Assembly (NCBI RefSeq): GCF_003026455.1
Contig: NZ_PYMB01000001.1
Location: forward strand, 930,001 to 994,000
Origin: Photobacterium rosenbergii
GTDB lineage: Bacteria; Pseudomonadota; Gammaproteobacteria; Enterobacterales; Vibrionaceae
Direction of reading: 5' to 3'
DNA length: 64,000 nt
In this document: in pieces, positions 34,675 through 44,101 of the stretch
Layout: every line of letters starts with the position of its first letter
How positions within the stretch are numbered: the stretch's first letter is position 1
Notes under the pieces: generated by a model
Told to the model about the DNA's origin: nothing
The model's input: the letters and a program-made list of their open reading frames with translations, nothing else
The model's database searches: none
Position numbers and translations under genes: made by a program

Positions 34675-36366
34675 ATGATTAGTAATAATATGTTTAGCTT
34701 TCAACGTACAAACACAGTGGGCAATCACTGGCTGAAAATACTACTTTTAGGATGGCTACTCACGTTTTCAGTGTCTTCGTACGCTGCCCAAGCCGTCGCA
34801 ACGGTTTCCAAAAATATCGTTGGCGTTAATGAGGTATTCCAACTAACGATTAGCGTCGATGATAACGTCAACACCAATGCACTTGACCTCAGTGTGCTCG
34901 ACGATGATTTCAATTACGGCTCCCCATCGGTCAGTAGTGGCACTAGTTTTGTCAATGGCGTGGTCACTCGGCAAACCGAATGGAAAATTGCCGTTGCTGC
35001 CAAAGAAATCGGGGAATTTACCATTCCAAGCTTTCGTATCGGCGCAAGTAAAACTGATCCGATTACCATGACGGTGATGAAATCAGCAAACAAGTCGACA
35101 ACAAGTGCATCCAAGCCAGAGATTCGAATTGATGCGGAAAGTAATAAAGACCAGCTCTATGTCGGCGAAAGTATTCGCTACACAGTAAGGATCCGCATTG
35201 GTGAGCAAATGAGCCAAGCTGCTCTGCAGGCACCTTCTGGCGACGGTCTAAATGTGAAACAACTTGGTGAAGACCGCCAGGTCGAAACTGTCCTGAATGG
35301 TCGTCGCTACCTGATCATTACCCGTGACTACCAAATCACGGCCAATAAGTCAGGCGATATCCTACTTCGCGGAGCCAAATTTACCGGTAACTTGATTAAA
35401 GGTAACCGTGGTTTTGGCTCTACTTTGCAGATCCCATTTGAACAGCAAGCCGATGATATGACGCTATCGGTACAGGCCAAACCTGCTGATTACAAAGGAC
35501 TATGGCTGCCAACGGAAGCACTAGAGCTTGGACAGCAATGGCAACCTGACGTAAATGAAATTAAAGTCGGCGAACCCATTAGCCGTACTATCACCTTACG
35601 CATCAAAAATGCAGAACAAAGTACCCTGCCCAACCTGAATTTGCAGTATCCGAACTCTGTGCGAGTTTATGACGAAAGCCCTGTTTATGGCAGTGATGAC
35701 GATTTCACTTTCATGACTATCAAGCAAGTGATCATCCCACGCCAATCGGGGGAAATCACCCTACCCGAACTATCCATTAATTGGTGGAATACTGAAACAT
35801 CCAAGCAAGAAACCAGCAAGATCGATGGTTTAACATTATCGGTACTGCCGGGGGATCCAACTTCACAAGCATTCTTGCCGCCTCAAGCCTTGCAATCAGA
35901 CAACGCTGAGCCTGAGGTAACGAATGTTCAGACAGAGATCGTCAAAGACAGTGGATGGTGGCCTTGGCTTTCCTTATGCCTCGCCATACTTTGGTTGGTG
36001 ACATTAGTGCTGTGGCTCCTTGAAAAGAGAAAGCCTAAACAACGACTTCAACCATCTAACAAAGTCACTATGCAACAACAGCTTACACCTATTGAAGGGA
36101 TGATTGATGCACTGGGGAAAAACCAACCGGTTCAGCTGCAAAGCTATTACCAACAATGGCTAAAACAGCACCCTAACCATCCACTAACCCAAGAGTTGGA
36201 CGAAGCCATACAGCACGTTATGCAGTGCCACTACAGCAAAAATAAACACCAAGTTAGCAACAAGGATAAGCAGAATGCACTAGCAGTTATGCAAAGATTG
36301 AATAAAACAACCGTTACAGGTGTAAATGTGAAGTCAAGTGCACTAGAGCCAATAACCCCCAAATAA
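34675..36366 (+). CDS. BatD-like exported membrane protein
   Basis: The start at 34675, 4 bp after the preceding stop, gives 563 residues; a second ATG at 34690 is also possible, and neither has a strong binding site. The N-terminus is a signal peptide (LLLGWLLTFSVSSYAA). The body is beta-rich and has repeated domains of the BatD type (GVNEVFQLTISVDDNVN, QLYVGESIRYTVRIRIG, EIKVGEPISRTITLRIK). A C-terminal span (WLSLCLAILWLVTLVLWLL) with a basic cytoplasmic tail follows. It is the last gene of the operon and is followed by a strong terminator. Function is inferred from the operon only. Confidence 0.85.
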   Translation: MISNNMFSFQRTNTVGNHWLKILLLGWLLTFSVSSYAAQAVATVSKNIVGVNEVFQLTISVDDNVNTNALDLSVLDDDFNYGSPSVSSGTSFVNGVVTRQTEWKIAVAAKEIGEFTIPSFRIGASKTDPITMTVMKSANKSTTSASKPEIRIDAESNKDQLYVGESIRYTVRIRIGEQMSQAALQAPSGDGLNVKQLGEDRQVETVLNGRRYLIITRDYQITANKSGDILLRGAKFTGNLIKGNRGFGSTLQIPFEQQADDMTLSVQAKPADYKGLWLPTEALELGQQWQPDVNEIKVGEPISRTITLRIKNAEQSTLPNLNLQYPNSVRVYDESPVYGSDDDFTFMTIKQVIIPRQSGEITLPELSINWWNTETSKQETSKIDGLTLSVLPGDPTSQAFLPPQALQSDNAEPEVTNVQTEIVKDSGWWPWLSLCLAILWLVTLVLWLLEKRKPKQRLQPSNKVTMQQQLTPIEGMIDALGKNQPVQLQSYYQQWLKQHPNHPLTQELDEAIQHVMQCHYSKNKHQVSNKDKQNALAVMQRLNKTTVTGVNVKSSALEPITPK

Positions 36367-36384
36367 CAGCACTTTACCGCTAAT

Positions 36385-36408
36385 AAAGCCCACCTCCTGG
36401 TGGGCTTT
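36385..36408 (+). terminator. Intrinsic terminator after the MoxR/Bat operon
   Basis: AAAGCCCACC pairs with GGTGGGCTTT over a 4-nt loop and is followed by further T residues, 20 bp after the BatD stop. Confidence 0.85.
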
Positions 36409-36630
36409 TTAACATTCCACCCTGTTCTACGTCTTCCTTGTTTAACAACCCGCCTCAGCTAAACGAATAGAATTAAAGGCTTCAATTTTAGCAGAAACAG
36501 ACTGTTAATATTGTGTGAACCAAAAGTTTCTTTAATAGACTATGGAAATGTGCCAAAATTCCTGTTACAAAATGTGTCGCAGGCAAGATTTAATGCTTAG
36601 CGTCAAAACTATAAATATGCAGGATGTAAT

Positions 36631-37872
36631 ATGAATCAAACACAACCCTTTTTAGCCCGAGTCGCGAATGGAAGCCTGGTGGTACAAATACTAGTTGGTA
36701 TTATCGCCGGTGTTCTCCTCGCACTATTTTCCCCCGCTTCAGCTGTCAAAGTTGGCTTTTTAGGCGGCTTGTTCGTCAGCGCCCTTAAGGCTGTTGCTCC
36801 GATTTTGGTCTTCATTCTTGTCGCTTCTTCTATTGCCAACCAGAAGAAAGGCGCACATACCAACATGAAACCAATCATCGTGTTGTACCTATTCGGTACC
36901 CTGATGGCATCACTAACCGCTGTAACCATGAGTTTCCTTTTCCCTACCACTCTAACTCTGGTTACCGGTGCAACTGGCGCAACACCGCCAGAAGGTATTA
37001 CCGAAGTACTTAATACTTTGCTATTCAAGATTGTCGATAACCCAGTTAACGCCCTGATGACAGGTAACTTTATCGGTATTCTTGCATGGGCAATTGCGCT
37101 TGGCTTCGCCCTTCACCAAGCCAGTGATGCAACCAAGCAGGTATTCCACGATGTATCAAACGGCATTACCCTGATTGTTCGCTTTGTTATTCGTCTGGCG
37201 CCAATTGGTATTTTCGGTCTGGTTGCTAACACGTTTGCAGAAACCGGTTTTGATGCCCTATTTGGTTACGGTCACCTACTAGCGGTACTGCTAGGCTCAA
37301 TGGCTGTTATCGCATTTGTGGTTAACCCAATCATTGTTTTTGTGAAAACCAAAGAAAACCCATACCCGCTAGTTCTACGCTGTATCCGTGAAAGTGGTAT
37401 CACCGCATTCTTCACCCGTAGCTCAGCGGCTAACATCCCTGTAAACATGCAGCTGTGTAAAGATATGGATTTGCACGAAGACACTTACTCTGTGTCTATC
37501 CCTCTAGGTGCAACTATCAACATGGCTGGTGCTGCAATTACCATTACGGTTCTGACATTGGCAGCGGTACACACTATGGGTATTGACGTTGATGTTGCAA
37601 CCGCTGTGCTATTGAGTGTGGTTGCTGCAGTTTCTGCGTGTGGTGCTTCTGGTGTGGCAGGTGGTTCACTATTGCTAATCCCTCTTGCATGTAGCCTGTT
37701 TGGTATCCCGAACGATGTGGCGATGCAGGTTGTTGCTGTTGGCTTCATCATTGGTGTTATTCAGGATTCAGCAGAGACCGCTCTTAACAGTTCTACAGAC
37801 GTTATCTTTACCGCTGCTGCTTGTAAGGCAGCAGAAGCAAAGCTTGAGAGTGCTGATATCAAAACCGCTTAA
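36631..37872 (+). CDS. sstT: Sodium:serine/threonine symporter
   Basis: A 413-residue member of the dicarboxylate/amino acid:cation symporter family, with the SstT pattern rather than Glt[19 protein letters not shown] at the start, [20 protein letters not shown] (the serine-rich re-entrant loop) and [19 protein letters not shown]. Substrate-side motif [13 protein letters not shown] is present near the C-terminus. It imports serine and threonine with sodium. AGGATGT precedes the ATG. It is monocistronic, flanked by terminators on both sides. Confidence 0.94.
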   Translation: MNQTQPFLARVANGSLVVQILVGIIAGVLLALFSPASAVKVGFLGGLFVSALKAVAPILVFILVASSIANQKKGAHTNMKPIIVLYLFGTLMASLTAVTMSFLFPTTLTLVTGATGATPPEGITEVLNTLLFKIVDNPVNALMTGNFIGILAWAIALGFALHQASDATKQVFHDVSNGITLIVRFVIRLAPIGIFGLVANTFAETGFDALFGYGHLLAVLLGSMAVIAFVVNPIIVFVKTKENPYPLVLRCIRESGITAFFTRSSAANIPVNMQLCKDMDLHEDTYSVSIPLGATINMAGAAITITVLTLAAVHTMGIDVDVATAVLLSVVAAVSACGASGVAGGSLLLIPLACSLFGIPNDVAMQVVAVGFIIGVIQDSAETALNSSTDVIFTAAACKAAEAKLESADIKTA

Positions 37873-37917
37873 TCCAGCCGTTTTTATAAAGCTCTTAGTC
37901 AGCATTAGCTACAACGA

Positions 37918-37945
37918 AAAATCCAGCACCTAGGTGCTGGATTTT
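37918..37945. terminator. Bidirectional terminator between sstT and the OmpA-family gene
   Basis: AAAATCCAGCACC and its exact complement are separated by 2 nt, with T residues on both sides. It lies between two convergent genes and probably serves both. Confidence 0.8.
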
Positions 37946-37992
37946 TGTTTGGAACATTTTATTTGGTACATAGAGTTTGCTAACACAAACGA

Positions 37993-38976
37993 CTATTTTT
38001 CCATTTCAAAGCCAGGAACAAACACTTCTACACGACGGTTTTGTGCACGACCTTCTTCAGTATCATTGGTTGCTACAGGCTCTAGTTCACCACGCCCTTG
38101 GGCAACGATGCGGCTTTCATCAATACCGAAGTGATTACCTACATAACCAGCGACAACGGCAGCACGGTCTTCAGATAGTTTCTGGTTGTATTCAATCGAA
38201 CCGCGGCTATCGGTATGGCCAACAACATAAAGCTGCGTATCTGGGTACGCCACAAGCTGCTGGGCAACAGGTTGTAACAGTTCAATATCACGCTGAGTCA
38301 GCTTATCACTGTCAAACGCAAATGGTAGGACAGCACCTACGGCCTCAACCTTCACAATCTCTGGGGCTACTGGCTCAGGCATTGGCTCTGGTTCAGGTTC
38401 AACCACTGGCAATGGCGCTGGTGCCCCCCAGTGATAGACTAAGCTCAAGCCATAGAAATGAATGTCACTTTCACCTGGGGTCTGTGTATCACCCACCTGA
38501 TTGTAATACTGGTATTCGGCACGGGCCGATAAGGCATCATTGAAGAAATACTCAAGACCTACGCCAGCGGTGCCTGCCAAACCACTCTTGTCATCATTTA
38601 CAGAACTCATGCTGTTGTCAGCATCGAAAACAAAACCACCGAGCTTACCGTAGATGTCAAACGAATCTGAAACTTCGTAGGTAAATTTACCCAACAGGTC
38701 AATACCTTGTACTTCAAACCCATCAGAGCCGATGTCAGCTTGGCCTAGGTAAGTGTAACCACCTTCCAAGGCAAACCAAGAATTGAAGTTATACCCTAAG
38801 AAAACACCGCCGCCCCAATCGTCTTTGTCGGCATTTTGGCCTTTGATTGCACCGTCAAGATTGTCATACGTTGTCCCACCGACACGGGCACCCACATACC
38901 ATGGATTGTCTGTGGCAGCGTGAACAGCGCCGGATATCAACAGTGCAAGAGGAAGTACCTTGAAGACTTTATTCAT
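37993..38976 (-). CDS. ompA: OmpA-family outer membrane protein
   Basis: A 327-residue protein with a signal peptide (FKVLPLALLISGAVHA, cleaved before ATDN). Residues about 22-190 form an eight-stranded barrel of the OmpA type (PWYVGARVGGTTYDN to IHFYGLSLVYHWG). A Pro/Glu-rich linker follows, then the C-terminal peptidoglycan-binding domain with AFDSDKLTQRDIELLQPVA, VVGHTDSRGS and the diaminopimelate-binding Asp and Arg in EEGRAQNRRVEV. It links the outer membrane to peptidoglycan. It is monocistronic. The symbol reflects family, not proven orthology, because vibrios have several such proteins. Confidence 0.9.
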   Translation of the reverse strand: MNKVFKVLPLALLISGAVHAATDNPWYVGARVGGTTYDNLDGAIKGQNADKDDWGGGVFLGYNFNSWFALEGGYTYLGQADIGSDGFEVQGIDLLGKFTYEVSDSFDIYGKLGGFVFDADNSMSSVNDDKSGLAGTAGVGLEYFFNDALSARAEYQYYNQVGDTQTPGESDIHFYGLSLVYHWGAPAPLPVVEPEPEPMPEPVAPEIVKVEAVGAVLPFAFDSDKLTQRDIELLQPVAQQLVAYPDTQLYVVGHTDSRGSIEYNQKLSEDRAAVVAGYVGNHFGIDESRIVAQGRGELEPVATNDTEEGRAQNRRVEVFVPGFEMEK

Positions 38977-39412
38977 AACTAACTGTCCTTATTTATTATT
39001 TACCACTACCACATTAGGTGTAGAACAAAGAACAGTGTTTGTACAAATTTAGATAACAAAATTGTTCAATAAAATGAGCAAATAAGGTGATCTTTTGCCC
39101 AGATTTTTTTCGAATCGTATCAAGCCAAAATCATGTTATTTAGATGTTTAAATTTACCTGCTTCTCAAACAGACCAATCTGACTAAAATCCAGGCCATAA
39201 ATAAGCACAAAAAAATCACGCATCATTGGTAGTATTTTGTCATTTAAAAGTCGGTCGCTGTATAAGCAGAAGCAAATCAGAAAGCATAGGCGGGAAAGTT
39301 GCATTCCTTTACCAATAATCCTAATGTCCCTATTCTTTTTCGGTTTTCAATGTGATCTATGCACAGTAAAATCATGTAACTTAGACACTGAATTATAACG
39401 ACGCGCATTTAT
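38977..39412. other. Intergenic region between the divergent OmpA-family and FAD oxidoreductase genes
   Basis: About 435 bp, AT-rich, without a credible ORF on either strand. Promoters for the two divergent genes must lie here. I see no clear terminator, repeat or strong operator in it. Confidence 0.6.
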
Positions 39413-40906
39413 ATGAAAGAACAAGCTAAACCGCATGATCATCGCCCTTCTTTGTCGGTAGGTATTATTGGCGGTGGCATAGCAGGCTCAACCATTGCGC
39501 TCCGTTTAGCCGAGCTTGGCATCAAGACAGATATTTTCGAAGAAGGCACAAGCCTTGTGAACGGGCCGCCAATCTGTCACCTTCATGCCGGTGGAAACCT
39601 GTACCGTGAAATACCTGATGAGCAATGCGTCGCATTGCTCCAGCAATCTATTGACTCTTTGAAGGTCTTTCCACATACGGTTAACATTCGCCCGACCGTT
39701 ATTGCAACGCCAGTGCATGATCAGGGTGATCCTAGTGAACTCCTGCCACGTCTTGAGAAGCTACAGTCTGTCTACCGCCAGCTAGTTAGCGAAGATCCTT
39801 CGAACAAAGTGATTGGTGAGCCCGACAGTTACTTCAAACTTTATGACAAACAAGATCTAGAGGCGCTTTCAAAGCTCGAGGTTCCATCTCAGCCTGCCAA
39901 CTTTGATGACTGGATGATTCCGGTTGCGAAAAACCTTGAGCTAGGCAATTTCAAATACCCTATGGTGTTGGTTCAGGAATACGGTTGGAGTGTATTCCGC
40001 CTTGCGGCGACTGCAAACCTTGCTCTGAAAAAGCTAGAATCAAGTCATATTCATACCCAGAGTAAAGTCACCCATGTATCCCAGCGGGCTGACTCTGGTT
40101 GGCAGATTGAGTACCAGAAGTTCGACCCTGCGACCCAAGATCATATTACCAACTTCCTTGAAGTAGATTATCTAATCAATGCCTGTGGCTTCCAGACCGG
40201 TGTCATTGATGATTTTGCCAAACAACATCGTAACCGCTTGGTTGAATTTAAAGCCGCGTATGTCACCCAGTGGCCAGAGTGCCAAGCCTATTGGCCTGAA
40301 GTGATCTTCCATGGCGAACGCGGTACCCCTGATGGTATGGCGCAACTCACCCCATATCCTGACGGTTACTTCCAGTTACACGGCATGACTGAAGATATCA
40401 CCTTGTTTAAAAAAGGCCTTGTCAAGAATACTCATGACAGTTCTCAACCAAAACTTGGCGACAGTTTCATTCGTAAAATAAAGTCCGGCTGGGAAAAAGA
40501 CGAAATCGAGACTCGTACAACACGCGCTATCAACCATATGTCGCGTTTTGTTCCAGGCTACAACTCGGCCAAAGTCGGGGGCAAACCGTTATTTGGTGCC
40601 CAGCAAGTGCCCGGCGATGATATTACCTTACGAGCAGCCGATGTATCCTTCGCTGGAAGTCGCTATGCCCGCACCGAGATAGTCAAAGCCTCGTCGGCGT
40701 TGTCGGCAGCAAACAGTATTGTTGAGCAACTGCAAATCGAAGGCTTGTATGCAGGTACTAGTCATTCTCAATCCATTGAGATGGCTTTTCCTGTGACACG
40801 GTCACTTACTGCGGAAAATATCGAAACCTATGCAGTTGAACTAGCCGACGAGCGAGAATACCCCGCAGCATTGGCTAAAACACTGTCTTTCGATTTAAAA
40901 AAATAA
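39413..40906 (+). CDS. FAD-dependent oxidoreductase (DAO-like)
   Basis: A 497-residue flavoprotein. The N-terminal Rossmann motif is clear: VGIIGGGIAGSTIALRLAEL, with the ribose-binding acidic residue in TDIFEEG. VDYLINACGFQTG is a second FAD-contacting strand of the GR2/DAO type. The substrate domain is not recognised. No signal peptide or membrane span is seen. The gene is alone, 436 bp from the divergent OmpA-family gene and followed by a strong terminator. The reaction is unknown; oxidation of an amino or hydroxy acid is typical for this fold. Confidence 0.8.
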   Translation: MKEQAKPHDHRPSLSVGIIGGGIAGSTIALRLAELGIKTDIFEEGTSLVNGPPICHLHAGGNLYREIPDEQCVALLQQSIDSLKVFPHTVNIRPTVIATPVHDQGDPSELLPRLEKLQSVYRQLVSEDPSNKVIGEPDSYFKLYDKQDLEALSKLEVPSQPANFDDWMIPVAKNLELGNFKYPMVLVQEYGWSVFRLAATANLALKKLESSHIHTQSKVTHVSQRADSGWQIEYQKFDPATQDHITNFLEVDYLINACGFQTGVIDDFAKQHRNRLVEFKAAYVTQWPECQAYWPEVIFHGERGTPDGMAQLTPYPDGYFQLHGMTEDITLFKKGLVKNTHDSSQPKLGDSFIRKIKSGWEKDEIETRTTRAINHMSRFVPGYNSAKVGGKPLFGAQQVPGDDITLRAADVSFAGSRYARTEIVKASSALSAANSIVEQLQIEGLYAGTSHSQSIEMAFPVTRSLTAENIETYAVELADEREYPAALAKTLSFDLKK

Positions 40907-40934
40907 GCCTGCCACAAATCCATTCTTTAAAGTC

Positions 40935-40957
40935 AGGGGGAACAACTTTTTCCCCCT
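40935..40957 (+). terminator. Intrinsic terminator after the FAD oxidoreductase gene
   Basis: AGGGGGAA pairs with TTCCCCCT over a 7-nt loop, followed by TTTTA. Confidence 0.85.
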
Positions 40958-41036
40958 TTTTATCTACTCTGTTGTCATAAAAACGCTAACTACACAGCCT
41001 AAGATATCTAGATTGATATTATCTTGGTAAAGAAAG

Positions 41037-41546
41037 ATGACAGCAGACAAAGTCATTCAGATCTATTCACTTTTCCAACAGAGCGCCATAACAGTCTGGA
41101 TTGATGGCGGTTGGGGAATTGATGCCCTATTGGGGCAACAGACACGAAATCACTCAGATTTAGATATTGTTATCCAAGTACATGATGTGGAAAAAGCTAT
41201 TCATATTCTGCAAGAAAAGGGATATATGAAACAGGCAGAAGCTAATGTAGGCGATCATAACTTTGTTATGATTGGTGATACCGACCAAATTGATTTTCAT
41301 GTTATCTGTTTTGATGATGATGGCAAAGGTATCTACGGGCCACCAGATAAAAACGTTTTCTATCCTGACTATGCGTTTGGACACAGCGGCGAGATCAAAG
41401 GATTAACCGTCAATTGTATCTCTCCACAATATCAGCTTGAAAGCCACAGCGGTTATGCACTGCGACCTTGTGATTTTCTGGACACACAACGACTCTGTGA
41501 GGAGTTCCAACTTCCAGTTCCATGCTGGTTAGAGCCGCTGAGTTAA
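41037..41546 (+). CDS. Lincosamide nucleotidyltransferase-like protein
   Basis: A 169-residue nucleotidyltransferase of the Lnu/LinA type. The active-site motif is complete: WIDGGWGIDALLGQQTRNHS followed by DLDIVI, with the metal-binding Asp pair; a later acidic strand (DQIDFHVICFDD) provides the third carboxylate position. Proteins of this group adenylylate lincosamides or aminoglycosides, but many chromosomal relatives have no known drug substrate. Its end overlaps the end of the convergent cupin gene by 4 bp. Base composition does not stand out, and no mobile element is close, so recent transfer is not indicated. Confidence 0.75.
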   Translation: MTADKVIQIYSLFQQSAITVWIDGGWGIDALLGQQTRNHSDLDIVIQVHDVEKAIHILQEKGYMKQAEANVGDHNFVMIGDTDQIDFHVICFDDDGKGIYGPPDKNVFYPDYAFGHSGEIKGLTVNCISPQYQLESHSGYALRPCDFLDTQRLCEEFQLPVPCWLEPLS

Positions 41547-41857
41547 TAAAACACTGCTAACCAAACAGTATCTTGGCTAGGGTCGGTCCAAGATACACGG
41601 TGACGTTGATGTGCAGGGATATTAATATGATCGCCAGCTTCCATCGACACTTCATACATACCGTCTTCAAATAGGATTCTGGCGCTGCCTTTCACTACCA
41701 ACACCCATTCACTCTCCTCTTGATCATACCATTCGTTTTTCGGGGTAGTATGACCACGAGAAACAATACGCTCAATCCTCATCGAGTCTGTTTTTACGAT
41801 ATCTTCAAAAAGCTCTTCGGGTAATGACGCCGGAATCGCGGCAAACAGGTTTTCCAT
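41543..41857 (-). CDS. Small cupin-domain protein
   Basis: A 104-residue single cupin from the ATG at 41857, which has AGGAGCGAGA upstream. The two cupin motifs are SEWVLVVKGSARILFEDG and GDHINIPAHQRHRVSW; metal-ligand His residues are partly kept (HRH in the second motif), while the first motif lacks the HxH pair and has only a Glu. The N-terminal part (NLFAAIPASLPEELFEDI) matches cupin phosphomannose-isomerase-like proteins. Substrate unknown. The gene starts 15 bp after the terminator of the coiled-coil gene. Confidence 0.78.
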   Translation of the reverse strand: MENLFAAIPASLPEELFEDIVKTDSMRIERIVSRGHTTPKNEWYDQEESEWVLVVKGSARILFEDGMYEVSMEAGDHINIPAHQRHRVSWTDPSQDTVWLAVFY

Positions 41858-41871
41858 TCTCGCTCCTAAAG

Positions 41872-41897
41872 AAAAGGCGAGCATAAGCTCGCCTTTT
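41872..41897 (-). terminator. Intrinsic terminator after the coiled-coil protein gene
   Basis: AAAAGGCGAGC pairs with GCTCGCCTTTT over a 4-nt loop, then TCTTT on the minus strand. It lies directly in front of the cupin ribosome binding site, so the cupin mRNA either starts within it or arises by read-through. Confidence 0.8.
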
Positions 41898-41910
41898 CCC
41901 TCTTAATAAA

Positions 41911-42573
41911 TCAGTTCGGTCTTGGTATTTCTATTTCAATTCGTTGGTTAAGCAAATCTAGCTCTTGTTCCAGAGCGGCCAATTGCGCTTGCTCTCCTTC
42001 AACCACCTTTAGTCGGGCCTCGTATTTGTCACAGTCAGCTTGTGACACCCAGTTCCAACTGGTACCAGACTTGAACTCATCACATGCTTGCTTGAATTCT
42101 GCTGCAACTTGTTCTGCTTTCTTAACATCAGTCTTGGCTGCCGTTATTTGTTTTTGCAACTCTAGTTGCTGTTGATACAACGCCTTTGAGTTGTCCAATA
42201 CCGCTTTTTGCTGTTCCGCCGTGTGGGTTAATTTCACCACCTGGGTATCGAGTTTTTTCTTAGTCACAGCCAAGGTTTTCTTCTCAGTCGTTACCGCAGC
42301 CACTTTCTTCTCAAGCTCGGCTTTCTGATCTTCAATCGCTTGTTGAGAGGCTTTTAGCTCAGTGCGCAATTGTTCAATATCAAGCGCGCTCTGAGTTTGG
42401 AATACTTCAAACTCTTGTTCAATAGCAGATTTTTCAGCAATCAATTGTTGGTTCTTCTGCTGAAGCTGTTCAAATTCTTCTTGGGTTGGCCTCGGTGAAC
42501 GATGCCAAACAGCGGTTGTTAGCAGACCACCCACAACCAAACCAGCAACTAAAGATATTTTCCAAGATGTCAT
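41911..42573 (-). CDS. Membrane-anchored coiled-coil protein
   Basis: A 220-residue protein from the ATG at 42573 (GGAT upstream); an ATG at 42585 adds four residues. One N-terminal membrane span (ISLVAGLVVGGLLTTAVW) is followed by about 140 residues of near-continuous heptad repeats rich in Glu, Gln and Lys. A short region with two Cys (FKQACDEFKSGTSWNWVSQA, then DCDKYEARL) interrupts it, then a final coiled coil. It is not similar to a protein whose function I know. The topology suggests a periplasmic or cytoplasmic structural protein. It is monocistronic with its own terminator. Confidence 0.75.
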   Translation of the reverse strand: MTSWKISLVAGLVVGGLLTTAVWHRSPRPTQEEFEQLQQKNQQLIAEKSAIEQEFEVFQTQSALDIEQLRTELKASQQAIEDQKAELEKKVAAVTTEKKTLAVTKKKLDTQVVKLTHTAEQQKAVLDNSKALYQQQLELQKQITAAKTDVKKAEQVAAEFKQACDEFKSGTSWNWVSQADCDKYEARLKVVEGEQAQLAALEQELDLLNQRIEIEIPRPN

Positions 42574-42762
42574 ATCGATATCCATAAGTATTGGAAATGT
42601 TTCCTGCCCTTAGCAGTTGTACAGCCAGTTACGCTGTAAAGCGGTGGCTATCTAATAAAAGCAATTACTGACTATTAAATTATCAGTGCAGAGAAACCTA
42701 ATGTCAGATTTATATCAAATTTTCCGAAATTTCTATATAGCAAAGAGACTTGGAATTAGCTA

Positions 42763-43824
42763 TCACTGCAAATTGAGCTTCAGATCACCTGGTTTTATCC
42801 AACCGGCTTTCCTTAGCACCTCGGAAAACATCAAAGTAAGAAATGCAGGCAAAACCAAGTGCAGTAAGATAATCACACTGTACATGGTCATGGTATCCCA
42901 ACCCGAAGCCTCTAATGCAATAACGGTTTGGATTTGACCAACAAAGCCTGATGTACCCATTCCCGCCCCCAGAGGGGTGTTTTCAACAGCAAAAACCGTG
43001 GTGGCTATCGGGCCCAGAATTGCTGACGTCAAAATGGTTGGGATCCAGATTTTATAATTCTTGATGATATTTGGCATTTGCAGCATGGAGGTCCCTAACC
43101 CTTGGGCCATCACCCCTGCCCAGCGGTTTTCACGGAAACTCATTACCGCAAAGCCCACCATTTGAGCACAACACCCTACCGTAGCTGCGCCTGCTGCCAG
43201 CCCGTTAAGGCTTAGCATAATGGCGATTGCAGCACTGCTAATTGGAAGTGTTAATGCCATGCCCATTAAAACGGCAACGACAACCCCCATAAAGAAAGGC
43301 TGTAAAAGTGTCGCAGACATGATCAAGTCACCCAGCGAGGTCATGAACTGGCTGATATAAGGCCCAATCAAAGTTCCAACCAATACCCCGCTAATCATTG
43401 TAACAGCAGGAGCAACAAGGATATCGACCTTGGTTTCATTAGCCACCAGCTTACCTAGCTCAGTGGCTATCAACGCTGAGACAAAAGCACCGACAGGGCC
43501 ACCCAACAAAGCTCCCGCCGCTCCCACTGTCGTGACTGAAAACATAACCAAAGGCGGGGCTTTTAACGCAAAGGCAACAGCAACAGCAATGGCAGGCCCG
43601 GTCATTTGCTTTGCCAATGGCCAAAGTGTTTCAGTAAAAAGTGGAATGCCGAGCTTGATCCCTAGCGTATTTAAAATCGAACCGATGAGTAGCGATGAGA
43701 ACAGTCCCAACGCCATGAAGCTCATAGCATGGATAAAGTAGGTTCTAGGTGAAAGCGTTACACCTTTTCGATGGAAAAAAGCATGGCACTGAGCAGAAAA
43801 TGTAGCAGGTTGGGTACTGGACAT
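42763..43824 (-). CDS. Orphan PTS EIIC-like membrane protein (PfoR type)
   Basis: A 353-residue membrane protein with about nine spans. It matches the EIIC family represented by PfoR of Clostridium: FIHAMSFMALGLFSSLLIGS, MTGPAIAVAVAFALKAPPLV, GGPVGAFVSALIATELGK, and NTPLGAGMGTSGFVGQIQTV. No IIA or IIB gene is near. Such orphans may be transporters using other PTS parts or may act in sensing; substrate unknown. The gene is monocistronic and diverges from the exported DNA ligase gene. Confidence 0.82.
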   Translation of the reverse strand: MSSTQPATFSAQCHAFFHRKGVTLSPRTYFIHAMSFMALGLFSSLLIGSILNTLGIKLGIPLFTETLWPLAKQMTGPAIAVAVAFALKAPPLVMFSVTTVGAAGALLGGPVGAFVSALIATELGKLVANETKVDILVAPAVTMISGVLVGTLIGPYISQFMTSLGDLIMSATLLQPFFMGVVVAVLMGMALTLPISSAAIAIMLSLNGLAAGAATVGCCAQMVGFAVMSFRENRWAGVMAQGLGTSMLQMPNIIKNYKIWIPTILTSAILGPIATTVFAVENTPLGAGMGTSGFVGQIQTVIALEASGWDTMTMYSVIILLHLVLPAFLTLMFSEVLRKAGWIKPGDLKLNLQ

Positions 43825-44101
43825 GATTACACGTAACTAGATTTTAAAGCACAAACACGCAATTCTATTCTTGCCTCGCCAAGATGCAACAAAATAACTC
43901 AAAGTATGAATAAATCTGACAACCCAGCCTAGATCCACACCGTCTCGCATATTTGTAATAACCAATGTTAGAGCCACTGCCTAAGGTGCTACTTGAATCG
44001 CAAGTTAGCCCACCGAAAAGAAATGATATTTTTCTCAGTGTAACTTTCTCCCTATCGTCACCTTCAATATCTTCTTGGTCGTCACAAAGAGGCAATTGAT
44101 T

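Noticed and set aside
37977..38543. 188-codon plus-strand ORF opposite the OmpA-family gene
   Set aside because: It is antisense to a complete, well-recognised gene and its translation is rich in His and Gln as expected from an antisense frame.
41037..41546. Recently acquired resistance cassette
   Set aside because: No integrase, attC-like site, insertion sequence or obvious change in base composition is present around the gene.
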